DNA of 64,000 bases. Source: Paraeggerthella hongkongensis (lineage in GTDB: Bacteria > Actinomycetota > Coriobacteriia > Coriobacteriales > Eggerthellaceae). The notes beneath the pieces were generated by a model that did not search any database, had not been told where the DNA came from, and worked only from the letters and a program-made list of their open reading frames with translations. A program made the translations under genes and the position numbers. The stretch lies in assembly GCF_003340345.1 (NCBI RefSeq), contig NZ_PPTQ01000013.1, forward strand, positions 1-64,000, in the 5' to 3' direction. Shown one piece after another: positions 54,687 to 63,199 of the stretch (positions are counted from its first letter, which is position 1; the number at the start of each line of letters is the position of its first letter).

Positions 54687-54791
54687 CTATGAGACCCGGG
54701 ATCGATTTCTTCCGTTCCACCACCATGCGCAAGCGAACGCCGTCGCAGAAGCGGCGGTGGCAAGAAGCGCGTTGCAAGCGGTCGTGGTCAA
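54687..54791 (-). CDS. trp leader peptide (34 residues, three consecutive Trp)
   Basis: A small frame starts at TTG 54791, six bases after AAAGG, and ends at TAG 54687-54689. It encodes a short Ala/Thr-rich peptide with WWW at residues 23-25 (TGG TGG TGG at 54725-54717), ten codons before the stop. A ribosome that stalls at WWW leaves the antiterminator arm after the stop free; a ribosome that reaches the stop covers it. The spacing is that of classical ribosome-mediated attenuation. The TTG start is inferred; no ATG is available in frame. Confidence 0.78.
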   Translation of the reverse strand: MTTTACNALLATAASATAFACAWWWNGRNRSRVS

Positions 54792-54830
54792 AAGACGCCT
54801 TTCGTGATAGGACGTTCCGGGTACGCGGTA

Positions 54831-54859
54831 AGTCTAACCCTCCCGGCGCGGTTTGTGAA
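54831..54859 (-). promoter_or_regulatory. Promoter of the trp leader
   Basis: On the minus strand TTCACA (complement of 54854-54859) and TAGACT (54831-54836) are 17 bases apart, about 40 bases before the leader-peptide start. The region 54558-55072 contains this leader and the divergent upstream region of the protease gene. Confidence 0.65.
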
Positions 54860-55072
54860 GGGGGCAATCGCCGGCTGGCGCAGCAAGGCGAAACGCGCGG
54901 CGCGCACGGCGAAAGGAGCAGCGGGCGGCTCGTCGGGCAGCGCAGGGGGGCCGCTCGGACGGCGGCGGGCACGACAATTTGCGAAAGCGGTGAACGCGCC
55001 GCGCAAGCCGAACGCGCGCGAAGCGTTGTGCGACAATGGGAGGAAACCTTCAACGAAAGGCGGAAACGAGCC

Positions 55073-58051
55073 ATGGACCTTGCCAAAGACCAGAAGCTGC
55101 ACGGCTTCACCGTGCGCACGTGCGAACCGCTGCCGGAACTAGACGGCGACGCCTACACGCTCGTGCATGAAAAGAGCGGCGCGAAGCTGCTGTACCTGAA
55201 AAATGAGGACGCCAACAAGTCGTTCTCCATCGCGTTCAAGACCCCGCCCGCCGACGACACGGGCGTGTTCCACATTCTGGAGCACTCGGTGCTGTGCGGA
55301 TCCGAGAAATTCCCCGTGAAGGAGCCGTTCGTCAACCTGCTGAAAAGCAGCATGCAGACGTTCCTGAACGCCATGACCTTCCCCGACAAGACCCTGTACC
55401 CCGTAGCCAGCACGAACGACCAGGATCTTCTGAACCTGGCCGACGTGTACTTGGACGCGGTGCTGCATCCGATGATCTACCGCAAGCGCGCCATCTTCGA
55501 ACAGGAGGGCTGGCACTACGAGCTTGCCGGCGGCGCGGATCGAAACGGCGAAGCGACCGACCCCGTCGACGGCGCGCCCGAGCTTGCGCTCAACGGCGTG
55601 GTGTACAACGAGATGAAAGGCGCGCTGTCCGATCCGAACTCGGTGCTTTACGACGAGCTGCAAGCGGCGCTCTTCCCCGACACGGCCTATCGCTTCGAGT
55701 CGGGCGGCACGCCGCGCGCCATTCCCGACCTGACTTACGAGCAGTTCCTCGACGAACATGCCCGCCACTACCGTCTGAGCAACAGCTACCTCACGTTGTA
55801 CGGCAACCTCGACCTCGAGGCCATGCTGGCGTTTTTGGACGAGCGCTATCTCTCCCCCGTTGCCGACGAGGAAGCCGCCCGCGACGAAGCGCGCCTTTCG
55901 GCCGGCGATGCGCCGCTCGAACCGCACGAACTGCGCGAACAGGCGCCCGTGGAAGCGCTCGGCATACGTCGCACGATGGCGACCGCGCCCGAAAACGCAT
56001 GCATGGGGCTTGGATACGTGATCGGCAACGTCAGGGAACGCACGCGCATGGTGGCCGTGGACATCCTCATCGACGCCATCGCCGGCAGCAACGAAGCCCC
56101 GCTGAAGCGCGCGCTGCTCGACGCGGGCCTGGCCGACGACGTGCAGGCGTTCTTCGCCGATTCGCTGCTGCAGCCCTTCGCCGTGATCCAGCTCAAGGGG
56201 CTGGCGGACGACGCCCCCGCGCGCTTCAGGGCCGTTGCGGAAGGCGCGTTGCAGTCGCTGGCCGACGGGGGCTTGGATCGAAACCTGGTGGAAGCCTCGC
56301 TCTCGCGCGCCGAATTCGTCATGCGCGAGCGCGACTTCGGCATGGCCGACGGCGTGGCGCTGTCCATGGCCGCGCTGGCCGGCTGGCTCTACGACGACGA
56401 GCTGGCAACGTCGTACCTGCGATACGAGGACGACTTCGCGTTTTTGCGGACCGCCCTGGACGAAGGCTATTTCGAGCAGCTCATCCGCGACGTGTTCCTG
56501 GCCAACAACCACCGAGCCGAAGTGGAGATCGTGCCCGTCGACGAGGACGAGGACGCCTGCGAGGCCGAGCGCCTGGCAAACGTCGCCGCGCGCATGGAGC
56601 CCGAGGACTTCGCCCGCGTAGCCGATGAGGAAGCGGAGCTTCGCCGCCTGCAGGAAGAGCCCGACTCCCCGGAGGCGCTGGCCACCTTGCCGCGCTTGTC
56701 CGTGTCCGACATCGGGGCCGCGCCGGACGAGCCGGCCTACGACCTGGAGGAAGGCGCGCCCGTCCCGTGCCTTCGCCACCGCGCCGCCGCGCACGGCATC
56801 GCCTACGCCTACCGCTACTTCGACCTCAAGGGCGTGCGCTTCGAGGACCTTCCCTACGTGACCGTCCTGAGCATGGTGCTGGGAAAGCTGGACACGGCAA
56901 CCCGCACCGCATCGCAGCTGGACACGCTCACGAACGGCAAGCTGGGCAACCTGTCCTTCTTCTCGGAAATCTACGAGGACGAGCACGACCCGCGCGCAAT
57001 CCGCCCGATGTTCGTGGTAAGCGCAAGCTCGCTGTCCGAGAACGTGGAGCACCTGGCTGCCCTTCCGCGCGAAATCCTGCTGACGACCGACTTCTCCGAC
57101 ACGGGCAAGATCAAAGACGTGCTGCAGCAGCGCCGCATCGCCATGGAGCAGGGCTTCGCCTCCGCAGGCCACGCCAGCGCCATGGCTCGGCTGGCATCGT
57201 ACTACCTGCCCGCCGGCGTCGTGCGCGAGCAGCTTGGCGGCGTGGAGTTCTACCGTTTCTTGAAAGACCTGCTGGCCTCCTACGACGAGCGCGCGCACGA
57301 CCTTTCGCAGCGCTTGGGCGATCTTGCGGCACGCCTGTTCGTCGACGACGGATGCCTGGTCAGCTTCACGGGAGACGAAGACGACTACCGCCGCTTCTGG
57401 GATTGCGGCGCCGCGCTCGGGCGCGCGGGGGGCGCGCAGGACGAACGGCTGCAGGTTCCCGATCCCGTCGTGCGCAACGAGGCGTTCATCGTGCCCACCG
57501 ACGTGTGCTATGCAGCGCTCGGATTCGATCGACGCTCGTTCGGCGCAAGCTACACGGGAGCCTGGCAGGTAGCTGCGAAAGCGCTTTCGTTCGACTACCT
57601 GTGGAACGAGGTGCGCGTCAAGGGCGGTGCGTACGGCGCGGGCTTTCAGGCGGCGCGCACCGGAAACCTGCGGTTCTACTCCTATCGCGACCCGCACCTC
57701 GACGAAACGCTCGAGCGCTTCGCAGGAGCCTCCGCATGGCTGGCCGCGTTCGAGCCGACCGACGACGAAATGGAGGGCTACGTGGTGAGCACGGTGGCCG
57801 GGTTCGACACGCCGCTCAAAACGCGTCAGCTCGTGCGCCGTCAAGACGGCGACTGGATTGCCGGCAGAACGCCGCAAGCCCGTCGCGAAACGCGCGATCA
57901 GATGATCTCGTCCGATGCGCGCGCCGTGCGCGAGCTGGCCGGGACCGTGGCCCACGCTGCCGAAGCCGGAGCTTTCTGCGCCTTCGGCAATAAAGACCTT
58001 CTGGAAGGATCCTCTGCGGGATTTCAGGTAATCGACCTGCTGAACGAATAA
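55073..58051 (+). CDS. M16C zinc metalloprotease (PreP-like)
   Basis: 992 residues. The inverted zinc motif is H67-I-L-E70-H71, with the third ligand downstream in VVYNEMKGALSDP. The length and four-domain layout (two halves, each with an active-like and inactive-like part) match presequence-protease/insulinase-type M16C enzymes that degrade peptides inside a closed chamber. The late motif RVKGGAYGAGF with RDPHLDETLERF is typical of the second half. No signal peptide, so cytoplasmic. The ATG at 55073 is chosen by homology; the frame is open to 54614 through the trp leader. Confidence 0.92.
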   Translation: MDLAKDQKLHGFTVRTCEPLPELDGDAYTLVHEKSGAKLLYLKNEDANKSFSIAFKTPPADDTGVFHILEHSVLCGSEKFPVKEPFVNLLKSSMQTFLNAMTFPDKTLYPVASTNDQDLLNLADVYLDAVLHPMIYRKRAIFEQEGWHYELAGGADRNGEATDPVDGAPELALNGVVYNEMKGALSDPNSVLYDELQAALFPDTAYRFESGGTPRAIPDLTYEQFLDEHARHYRLSNSYLTLYGNLDLEAMLAFLDERYLSPVADEEAARDEARLSAGDAPLEPHELREQAPVEALGIRRTMATAPENACMGLGYVIGNVRERTRMVAVDILIDAIAGSNEAPLKRALLDAGLADDVQAFFADSLLQPFAVIQLKGLADDAPARFRAVAEGALQSLADGGLDRNLVEASLSRAEFVMRERDFGMADGVALSMAALAGWLYDDELATSYLRYEDDFAFLRTALDEGYFEQLIRDVFLANNHRAEVEIVPVDEDEDACEAERLANVAARMEPEDFARVADEEAELRRLQEEPDSPEALATLPRLSVSDIGAAPDEPAYDLEEGAPVPCLRHRAAAHGIAYAYRYFDLKGVRFEDLPYVTVLSMVLGKLDTATRTASQLDTLTNGKLGNLSFFSEIYEDEHDPRAIRPMFVVSASSLSENVEHLAALPREILLTTDFSDTGKIKDVLQQRRIAMEQGFASAGHASAMARLASYYLPAGVVREQLGGVEFYRFLKDLLASYDERAHDLSQRLGDLAARLFVDDGCLVSFTGDEDDYRRFWDCGAALGRAGGAQDERLQVPDPVVRNEAFIVPTDVCYAALGFDRRSFGASYTGAWQVAAKALSFDYLWNEVRVKGGAYGAGFQAARTGNLRFYSYRDPHLDETLERFAGASAWLAAFEPTDDEMEGYVVSTVAGFDTPLKTRQLVRRQDGDWIAGRTPQARRETRDQMISSDARAVRELAGTVAHAAEAGAFCAFGNKDLLEGSSAGFQVIDLLNE

Positions 58052-58080
58052 CGCAAACCCCTCAGATCCAACCGCCTCGC

Positions 58081-58112
58081 ACGCCCCCGCCTGCATCGGC
58101 AAGCGGGGGCGT
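58081..58112. terminator. Hairpin behind the M16C protease
   Basis: ACGCCCCCGC and GCGGGGGCGT form a 10-bp stem 30 bases past the stop. The following T-run is poor (TATTCGCTTTTCG). Confidence 0.55.
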
Positions 58113-58217
58113 ATTCGCTTTTCGATGACATTCCCGCCGCTCGCAAAGCTATTTCAAGCTAGAATAAACCGTTGGGAACCAGAGCGCGCACCACGGCGGT
58201 TTTGCGCGCTGCCGGCC

Positions 58218-58260
58218 TTGACGAGATCCGGCTTAAATGATAGTAATAGAGTATCATTTA
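58218..58260 (+). promoter_or_regulatory. sufCB promoter with overlapping operator-like palindrome
   Basis: TTGACG (58218-58223), 17 bases, TAGTAA (58241-58246) gives a promoter. TAAATGATA (58234-58242) and TATCATTTA (58252-58260) are perfect inverted arms nine bases apart that cover the -10 and start site. A repressor bound there would block transcription. The regulator is unknown; an Rrf2/IscR-type protein would be logical for an Fe-S assembly operon. Confidence 0.7.
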
Positions 58261-58286
58261 GACGAGAAGAGACGGAGAAGCGCATC

Positions 58287-59063
58287 ATGCTGGAACTGAA
58301 GAACCTTACGTTCGAGGTGCCCTTGCAGGAAGGGTCCAAAGAAACCAAGCGCATCATCGACGACCTATCGCTTTGCATCCCCGACGACCGCTTCACGGTC
58401 ATCACGGGCCCGAACGGCGGAGGAAAGTCGACGCTTGCCAAGCTTATCATGGGCATCGAACAGCCCACCTCCGGACAGATCCTGCTCGACGGCGAAGACA
58501 TCACGAACCTGCCCATCTCCGAGCGCGCCAAGCGGGGAATCGGCTACGGGTTCCAACAGCCCGCCCGCTTCAAGGGCATGAAAGTCAAGAAGCTCCTCGA
58601 CATCGCAGCAGGCAAGAAGCTGCCGATGCTCGCTTGCAACGAATACCTGGCCAAAGTGGGCCTGTGCTCCGCGAACTACCTCACGCGCGAAGTGGACAAG
58701 AACCTGTCCGGCGGCGAGGTGAAGCGCATCGAGATCGCCACCATCCTGGCGCGCGACCCGAAGCTGGCCATCTACGACGAGCCGGAAGCCGGCATCGACC
58801 TGTGGAGCTTCGACCGCCTGACTGAAACGTTCCGCGACATCCATGAAGCGCGCGACGGGCGCTCTATCGTGATCATCTCCCACCAGGAGCGCATCATTCA
58901 GCTTGCCGACGAGATCGTGCTGCTGAAAAACGGCAAGGTCGCCCAAACCGGCAAGCCTGAGGATCTTATGCCCACGCTCGGCTTCGTGGCGAAGGGCGTT
59001 CCCGGCTGCAAGCTGAGCACCCCCACCGAGCTGCATATCACGGAGATCCCCACCACCTGCTAA
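58287..59063 (+). CDS. sufC: SufC-type ATPase of Fe-S cluster assembly
   Basis: 258 residues. ABC ATPase motifs: GPNGGGKSTLAKLI, NLSGGEVKRIEIA, LAIYDEPEAGIDLWS and the switch His in IIISHQERI. The AGID after Walker B is characteristic of SufC. It drives the SufB scaffold, on which clusters are built. Next to it stands only one SufB/D-like gene, as in the minimal two-gene Sms/SUF systems of anaerobes. The start has GGAGAAG upstream. Confidence 0.93.
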   Translation: MLELKNLTFEVPLQEGSKETKRIIDDLSLCIPDDRFTVITGPNGGGKSTLAKLIMGIEQPTSGQILLDGEDITNLPISERAKRGIGYGFQQPARFKGMKVKKLLDIAAGKKLPMLACNEYLAKVGLCSANYLTREVDKNLSGGEVKRIEIATILARDPKLAIYDEPEAGIDLWSFDRLTETFRDIHEARDGRSIVIISHQERIIQLADEIVLLKNGKVAQTGKPEDLMPTLGFVAKGVPGCKLSTPTELHITEIPTTC

Positions 59064-59123
59064 CTCAACCGGCGCGCGTCGGGTTTCCATCGCGCGCCGT
59101 TCGCACCCGCAAAGGAGGCCATC

Positions 59124-60053
59124 ATGGCTGTTGACCTGTCCCCTATCGACGAGGGCTTGCTCGCCGAAATCGCCAATATACACGGCATGCCGAAAGGCGC
59201 CTTCAACATCCGCAAAGACGGGCAGCTCGTCGAGCGCCATTCGTCGGCGAGCATCGAGATCGCCACGAAGACGGACAACCCCGGCATCGACATCCGCATC
59301 GCGCCGGGAACCAAAGGCGAGACCGTCTACATCCCCGTCATCGTCACACAATCGGGCCTGAAAGACGTGGTGTACAACACGTTCTACATCGGAGAAGACT
59401 GCGATATCACCATTATCGCCGGATGCGGCATCCACAACGAAAGCCACGCCCCGTCCGAACACGACGGCATCCACACGTTCCACTGCGGCAAGAACAGCCG
59501 CGTGAAGTACGTGGAGAAGCACTACGGGCAGGGCTCGGGCACGGGAGAGCGCATCCTGAACCCCGTCACGAACGTCATCATGGAGGAGAACTCGCACTGC
59601 GAGATGGAGCTCGTGCAGCTGCGCGGCGTATCCTCCACGGTGCGCGACACGAACGCCGAACTGGCTGCAGGCGCGAAGCTCGTGCTGATCGAGAAACTGC
59701 TCACGCACGACGAGCAGACGGCCACGTCGAACATGAAGGTGGAGCTGAAGGGCGACGACTCCAGCGTGCAGGTCATTTCGCGCTCGGTCGCGCAGGACAA
59801 CTCGAAGCAGGTGTTCAATCCGCTGGTCATCGGCGAGGCGGCTTGCCGAGGCCACGTGCAGTGCGACGCCATCATCATGGGGAAGGCCAAGGTCACGGCC
59901 ATCCCCGGCATCGAAGCTGCCAGCGAAGACGCCATCTTGGTGCACGAGGCGGCCATCGGAAAGATCGCCGGCGACCAGATCACCAAGCTCATGACGCTCG
60001 GCCTTACGGAGGAAGAGGCGGAGCAGGAGATCTTGGAGGACTTCCTGAACTAG
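59124..60053 (+). CDS. sufB: SufB/SufD-like scaffold protein (minimal SUF system)
   Basis: 309 residues, shorter than the roughly 470-residue SufB of proteobacteria. The beta-helix core is recognised by GCGIHNESHAPSEHDGIHTF, the Glu/His region SEDAILVHEAAIGKIAGDQ and the C-terminal LGLTEEEAEQEILEDFL. It lacks the long N-terminal helical domain. With the preceding sufC it forms a two-gene operon; no SufS, SufU or SufD lies nearby. AAAGGAGG precedes the start. Confidence 0.92.
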   Translation: MAVDLSPIDEGLLAEIANIHGMPKGAFNIRKDGQLVERHSSASIEIATKTDNPGIDIRIAPGTKGETVYIPVIVTQSGLKDVVYNTFYIGEDCDITIIAGCGIHNESHAPSEHDGIHTFHCGKNSRVKYVEKHYGQGSGTGERILNPVTNVIMEENSHCEMELVQLRGVSSTVRDTNAELAAGAKLVLIEKLLTHDEQTATSNMKVELKGDDSSVQVISRSVAQDNSKQVFNPLVIGEAACRGHVQCDAIIMGKAKVTAIPGIEAASEDAILVHEAAIGKIAGDQITKLMTLGLTEEEAEQEILEDFLN

Positions 60054-60061
60054 CATCGCTT

Positions 60062-60101
60062 CGCCGGCTCCGACCGGAGTGCGCCCTAATCGGAGCCGGC
60101 G
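60062..60101. terminator. Bidirectional terminator between sufB and larC
   Basis: CGCCGGCTCCGA and TCGGAGCCGGCG form a perfect 12-bp stem between two converging operons. Confidence 0.7.
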
Positions 60102-60106
60102 GGTTC

Positions 60107-60661
60107 TCACGCCTCGAAACGATCCGCGAAGTGCCAGATGAGTGCCGCGGACGTTGGCGTGCAGCGCTCCCCCGGCAGCTTGGAATCGCAAACGGGAATG
60201 CCGCGCGCAAGAATGGCGGCCGTAGCCGGCGCGGGAACGGCCAGCTCGCCATGAGCACACGCGACCATGCCTTCTCCCGTCTGAACGCTCGTGCAGACGA
60301 TCTCGTCGGGCGCGACCGCTTCGATCGCAAGGCAAATATGGAGCGCGTTTCTTATTCCGGCAGCATTGCCAACTTCGTGAAAATGCGTCTGATCGACCGT
60401 GCACCCATGAGCCGCCGCTTCGGCTTCGGCAAGGATACGGTACACGCTGCGCAGATCCTGCTTCACGCGATCGCTCGCGCAGAGCGCGTCCACCACGGCA
60501 TGCACCTCGGCCAGATAGTGGCAATGCCCGTCCGGCACGCCCGCCGCGCAGCACCGCTCCTCCACCGCGCCGCGGGCCTCGTCGTCAAGCTGGGAGCAGG
60601 TCGCCTCAAGAAGGGCGGCGCGCGTGGCGCTCTCCCGCACATTCCAGAACAGCGTCTTCAT
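60107..60661 (-). CDS. larC: Short LarC-like protein (nickel-pincer cofactor assembly)
   Basis: 184 residues with LarC/DUF111 text: HCHYLAEVHAVVDAL, QTHFHEVGNAAGIRNALHICLAIEA, GEGMVACAHGELAVPAPATAAIL and the final GERCTPTSAALIWHF. Full LarC proteins have about 400 residues; only the N-terminal (LarC1) half is present here and no LarC2 frame follows. LarC uses CTP to insert nickel into the pincer cofactor, and the PAPAT and TPTSAAL motifs of that half are kept. The start overlaps the larB stop by one base (TGATG). Confidence 0.85.
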   Translation of the reverse strand: MKTLFWNVRESATRAALLEATCSQLDDEARGAVEERCCAAGVPDGHCHYLAEVHAVVDALCASDRVKQDLRSVYRILAEAEAAAHGCTVDQTHFHEVGNAAGIRNALHICLAIEAVAPDEIVCTSVQTGEGMVACAHGELAVPAPATAAILARGIPVCDSKLPGERCTPTSAALIWHFADRFEA

Positions 60662-61446
60662 CACGCACTCGCTTTCGTATGGTTGATCAGGTGCGCTTGG
60701 TAGCCAGCACCGAAGCCGTTGTCGATGTTGACCACCGACACGCCGGAAGCGCATGAGTTCAGCATGGCCAGAAGAGCGGCCACCCCGCCGAAGCTGGCGC
60801 CGTAGCCCACGCTGGTGGGGACCGCGATGACCGGGCACGATGCAAGCCCTCCCACCACGCTTGCCAAGGCTCCCTCCATGCCGGCGACCGCCACCACCAC
60901 GCGAGCGGCCGCGATTTCGTCGGCATGCGCCAGCAAGCGGTGCAGGCCGGCCACGCCCACGTCGTACAGGCGCGTCACGCGATTGCCCAGCATCTCGGCC
61001 GTAACCGCAGCCTCCTCGGCCACGGGCAGGTCGCTCGTGCCCGCGGCGGCCACGACCACGCTCCCGTTGCCATCGGGCTCCGGAAAGTCGCCCAAAATAC
61101 CCAAGCGGGGCAGCTCTCGATAGGCGAACGCCAACGCATCGCAGCCGCCCTCCCTTGCCAGGCTGTCGCGAACCTCCGAAGCCTTCTCGGCGTCCAAGCG
61201 CGTGATCAGCACGCGCTGCTGGCCGCCCTCGACGAGAGCACGGCACACGCCCGTTATCTGCTGGGCGGTCTTTCCCGCGCCGTACACCACCTCCGGCACG
61301 CCTTGGCGCACGCCACGATGATGATCGACCTTGGCATAGCCCAAATCCGTGAACGGAGCGATGCGCAGCGCTCGCTCCGCGTCGTCCACCGAAGCCGTCC
61401 CCGCCGCCACTCGCTCGAGCAGTTCATGCAAATCGCGTTGATCCAT
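60661..61446 (-). CDS. larB: LarB, nicotinate adenine dinucleotide carboxylase/hydrolase
   Basis: 261 residues. The C-terminal two thirds are AIR-carboxylase-like: VVVAAAGTSDLPVAEEAAVTAE, VVVAVAGMEGALASVVGGLA and VIAVPTSVGYGASFGGVAALL. LarB makes the dicarboxylated pyridinium precursor of the nickel-pincer nucleotide cofactor. larE, the sulfur-adding enzyme, and a LarA racemase are not in the window. The start has AAGGGAG upstream. Confidence 0.93.
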   Translation of the reverse strand: MDQRDLHELLERVAAGTASVDDAERALRIAPFTDLGYAKVDHHRGVRQGVPEVVYGAGKTAQQITGVCRALVEGGQQRVLITRLDAEKASEVRDSLAREGGCDALAFAYRELPRLGILGDFPEPDGNGSVVVAAAGTSDLPVAEEAAVTAEMLGNRVTRLYDVGVAGLHRLLAHADEIAAARVVVAVAGMEGALASVVGGLASCPVIAVPTSVGYGASFGGVAALLAMLNSCASGVSVVNIDNGFGAGYQAHLINHTKASA

Positions 61447-61566
61447 GCGCGCTCCCTTGTCGTTCGATTGCGAAATCCATTGAACCACTTGAAGCCCGGT
61501 CAAGGTCAAGTTCTGCACGAAATCTCGAAAAGCGCACGGCCGCACCGAGATCCCGAGCCTCAACCT

Positions 61567-61601
61567 AAAAACCCCGAGCAGCGGCTCAGCGCTGCTCGGG
61601 G
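61567..61601 (-). terminator. Terminator of the acyl-CoA dehydrogenase gene
   Basis: On the minus strand CCCCGAGCAGCG-CTGAGC-CGCTGCTCGGGG is followed by TTTTT. Confidence 0.9.
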
Positions 61602-61626
61602 CGACAAGGAGCATGATCGCGAAAGG

Positions 61627-62841
61627 CTACAGATCGCCGCCGGCGATCCAATCAAGGCCCGGGTACTCCAGATGGGCGTTGTGCTTCTCAAGCTCGCGCG
61701 CAATGGTGATGCGCTGGATGGTGGGAGACCCCTCCTCCAGCCAAAGCGCGCGGCAGTCGCGGTACAGGCGCTCGGTCGGTCCGTAAGGAGAGTCTTCGAA
61801 GTAGCCGTCGCCGCCGAATATCTCGAGCATTTCGTCGGACACGAGCTTGACCGCATCGATCGAGAACAGCTTGCACATGGCCGCTTTCTCGGCGATGTAG
61901 GGGTTGCGATGGTCCAGGTCGTAATCTTCGGCGAAATCGATCACCATGGTGCGAAGCGCATGGGTCATCGTAGCCATGTTCGCAAGCTTCATCTTGATGG
62001 CCTGGCGCGTGTTGATGGTCTTGCCGAACGTCACGCGATCACGGGCGCGCGCAAGCGACATGTCCAGCATGCGCTGGCACATTCCCAGGTTCGAATCGGC
62101 AATGTGCACGCGCGAAATGGCAAGCGAGTGCATGGCGACTTCCATGCCCTGGCCCTCTTCGCCCAGCAGGTACTTCGGCTCCAGCTTCACATCGGTGAAC
62201 TTCAAGCCCGCGTGCCCGGCGCCGCGGCAGCCCATCATGTGAGGCATGGGAACCAGCTCGAATCCGGGAGCGTCCATCGGCACGAAGAAAGCGGACAGGC
62301 GCTCGTCGCCGGTCTTCTCGGGATCGGTGACGGCGATGACATAGGCGAACTGCGACACGTCGGTGTGCGAGATCAGCCACTTCTCGCCATTCAAGATGTA
62401 GTTGCCGTCGGCATCCTTGACCGCCGTGGAATGCACGTCGGCGCCGGTACCGCCGGTCTGCTCGGTCAGGGCGAAGCAGGTGAACACGCTTTTGTCGCAG
62501 AACTTGTGCATGTACTCGGCTTTGAGCTCAGGGCAACCGTAATCGTCGAGAATGCGCCAGTTGAGGTCGGCTGCGTAATGCAGGTGCATGCGCATGCCGC
62601 CGGGGCCGCGAGAGAATTCCTCTTGGACTTGCAGGATCTCCTTCTCGGTAAAGCCCCATCCGCCGTACTCCACCGGAAGAGCGTAGCGATACAGGTTGTT
62701 GTCACGCGCGAGGTCGATGAACTCCTGCGGGAACTTGTTCGTGACCTCGACCTCCTTCTGCATTTCTTCAAAAGGCCCCTCGGCGAGCTCGCGGCAGGTC
62801 TTGAGGAAGCCCTTGAATTCCTCCTGCGTCAATATGCCCAT
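61627..62841 (-). CDS. Acyl-CoA dehydrogenase family protein
   Basis: 404 residues. The three-domain flavoprotein layout is clear: FALTEQTGGTGADVHSTAV (FAD and substrate site), GRDRVTFGK-like ARDRVTFGKTINTRQAIK and the C-terminal EIFGGDGYFEDSPYGPTERLYRDCR. The stretch WLEEGSPTIQRITIAREL carries the Glu at the usual short-chain position. The acyl substrate cannot be told; no ETF or CoA-transferase gene is adjacent. AAGGAGG precedes the start. Its upstream region holds a palindrome and a direct repeat. Confidence 0.9.
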   Translation of the reverse strand: MGILTQEEFKGFLKTCRELAEGPFEEMQKEVEVTNKFPQEFIDLARDNNLYRYALPVEYGGWGFTEKEILQVQEEFSRGPGGMRMHLHYAADLNWRILDDYGCPELKAEYMHKFCDKSVFTCFALTEQTGGTGADVHSTAVKDADGNYILNGEKWLISHTDVSQFAYVIAVTDPEKTGDERLSAFFVPMDAPGFELVPMPHMMGCRGAGHAGLKFTDVKLEPKYLLGEEGQGMEVAMHSLAISRVHIADSNLGMCQRMLDMSLARARDRVTFGKTINTRQAIKMKLANMATMTHALRTMVIDFAEDYDLDHRNPYIAEKAAMCKLFSIDAVKLVSDEMLEIFGGDGYFEDSPYGPTERLYRDCRALWLEEGSPTIQRITIARELEKHNAHLEYPGLDWIAGGDL

Positions 62842-62944
62842 ACGTCCTCCTTAGCCTCTGCATGCAACGTCTCGGCTGCGATATCCGCGAAACGCGGCGC
62901 GTCATAATAGTCCCAGTGTGCCCCAGGTGCAGCAAGGGTGTCCA

Positions 62945-63011
62945 ATAGGAAATGACCGGGGTTTCGTTGCGATCTATAGGAAATTCCGATAGGTTTTCTC
63001 AAAATTGAGAA
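62945..63011. promoter_or_regulatory. Palindrome and direct repeats upstream of the acyl-CoA dehydrogenase
   Basis: TTCTCAA-AA-TTGAGAA (62996-63011) is a perfect palindrome with a two-base centre. ATAGGAAAT occurs at 62945-62953 and again at 62978-62986, 33 bases apart. The patch is AT-rich. It looks like a regulator-binding region. TATTAT (complement of 62907-62912) could be the -10. The stretch 62842-63199 contains no gene. Confidence 0.5.
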
Positions 63012-63134
63012 GAACCCGCATTGATTACAGTATTTCCCCAGATCAGGGCATCGTTAAAACGAACGTGGCCCGCTGGTTCAGCCGACGCCGACCGCACGCG
63101 CAAAACCAGCAAACGCCTACGTTTGGCCAATGAC

Positions 63135-63168
63135 AAAAAAATCGCCTGGAACTTCGAAGCTCCAGGCG
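63135..63168 (-). terminator. Terminator of the binding-protein gene
   Basis: On the minus strand CGCCTGGAGCTTCGAAGTTCCAGGCG is followed by A and seven T. Confidence 0.9.
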
Positions 63169-63199
63169 GTTCAGGCCGTACTCAGTGCAAGGCGAAACG

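Noticed and set aside
54700-54740. T-box riboswitch in front of trpB2
   Set aside because: GGTGGAAC near 54715 resembles the T-box core, but the rest of the T-box and the stem I signatures are absent. The same bases are the Trp codons of a well-placed leader peptide, which explains the region better.
54614-55072. N-terminal extension of the M16C protease
   Set aside because: The open frame runs through the opposite-strand trp leader and gives low-complexity sequence. The family start fits the ATG at 55073.
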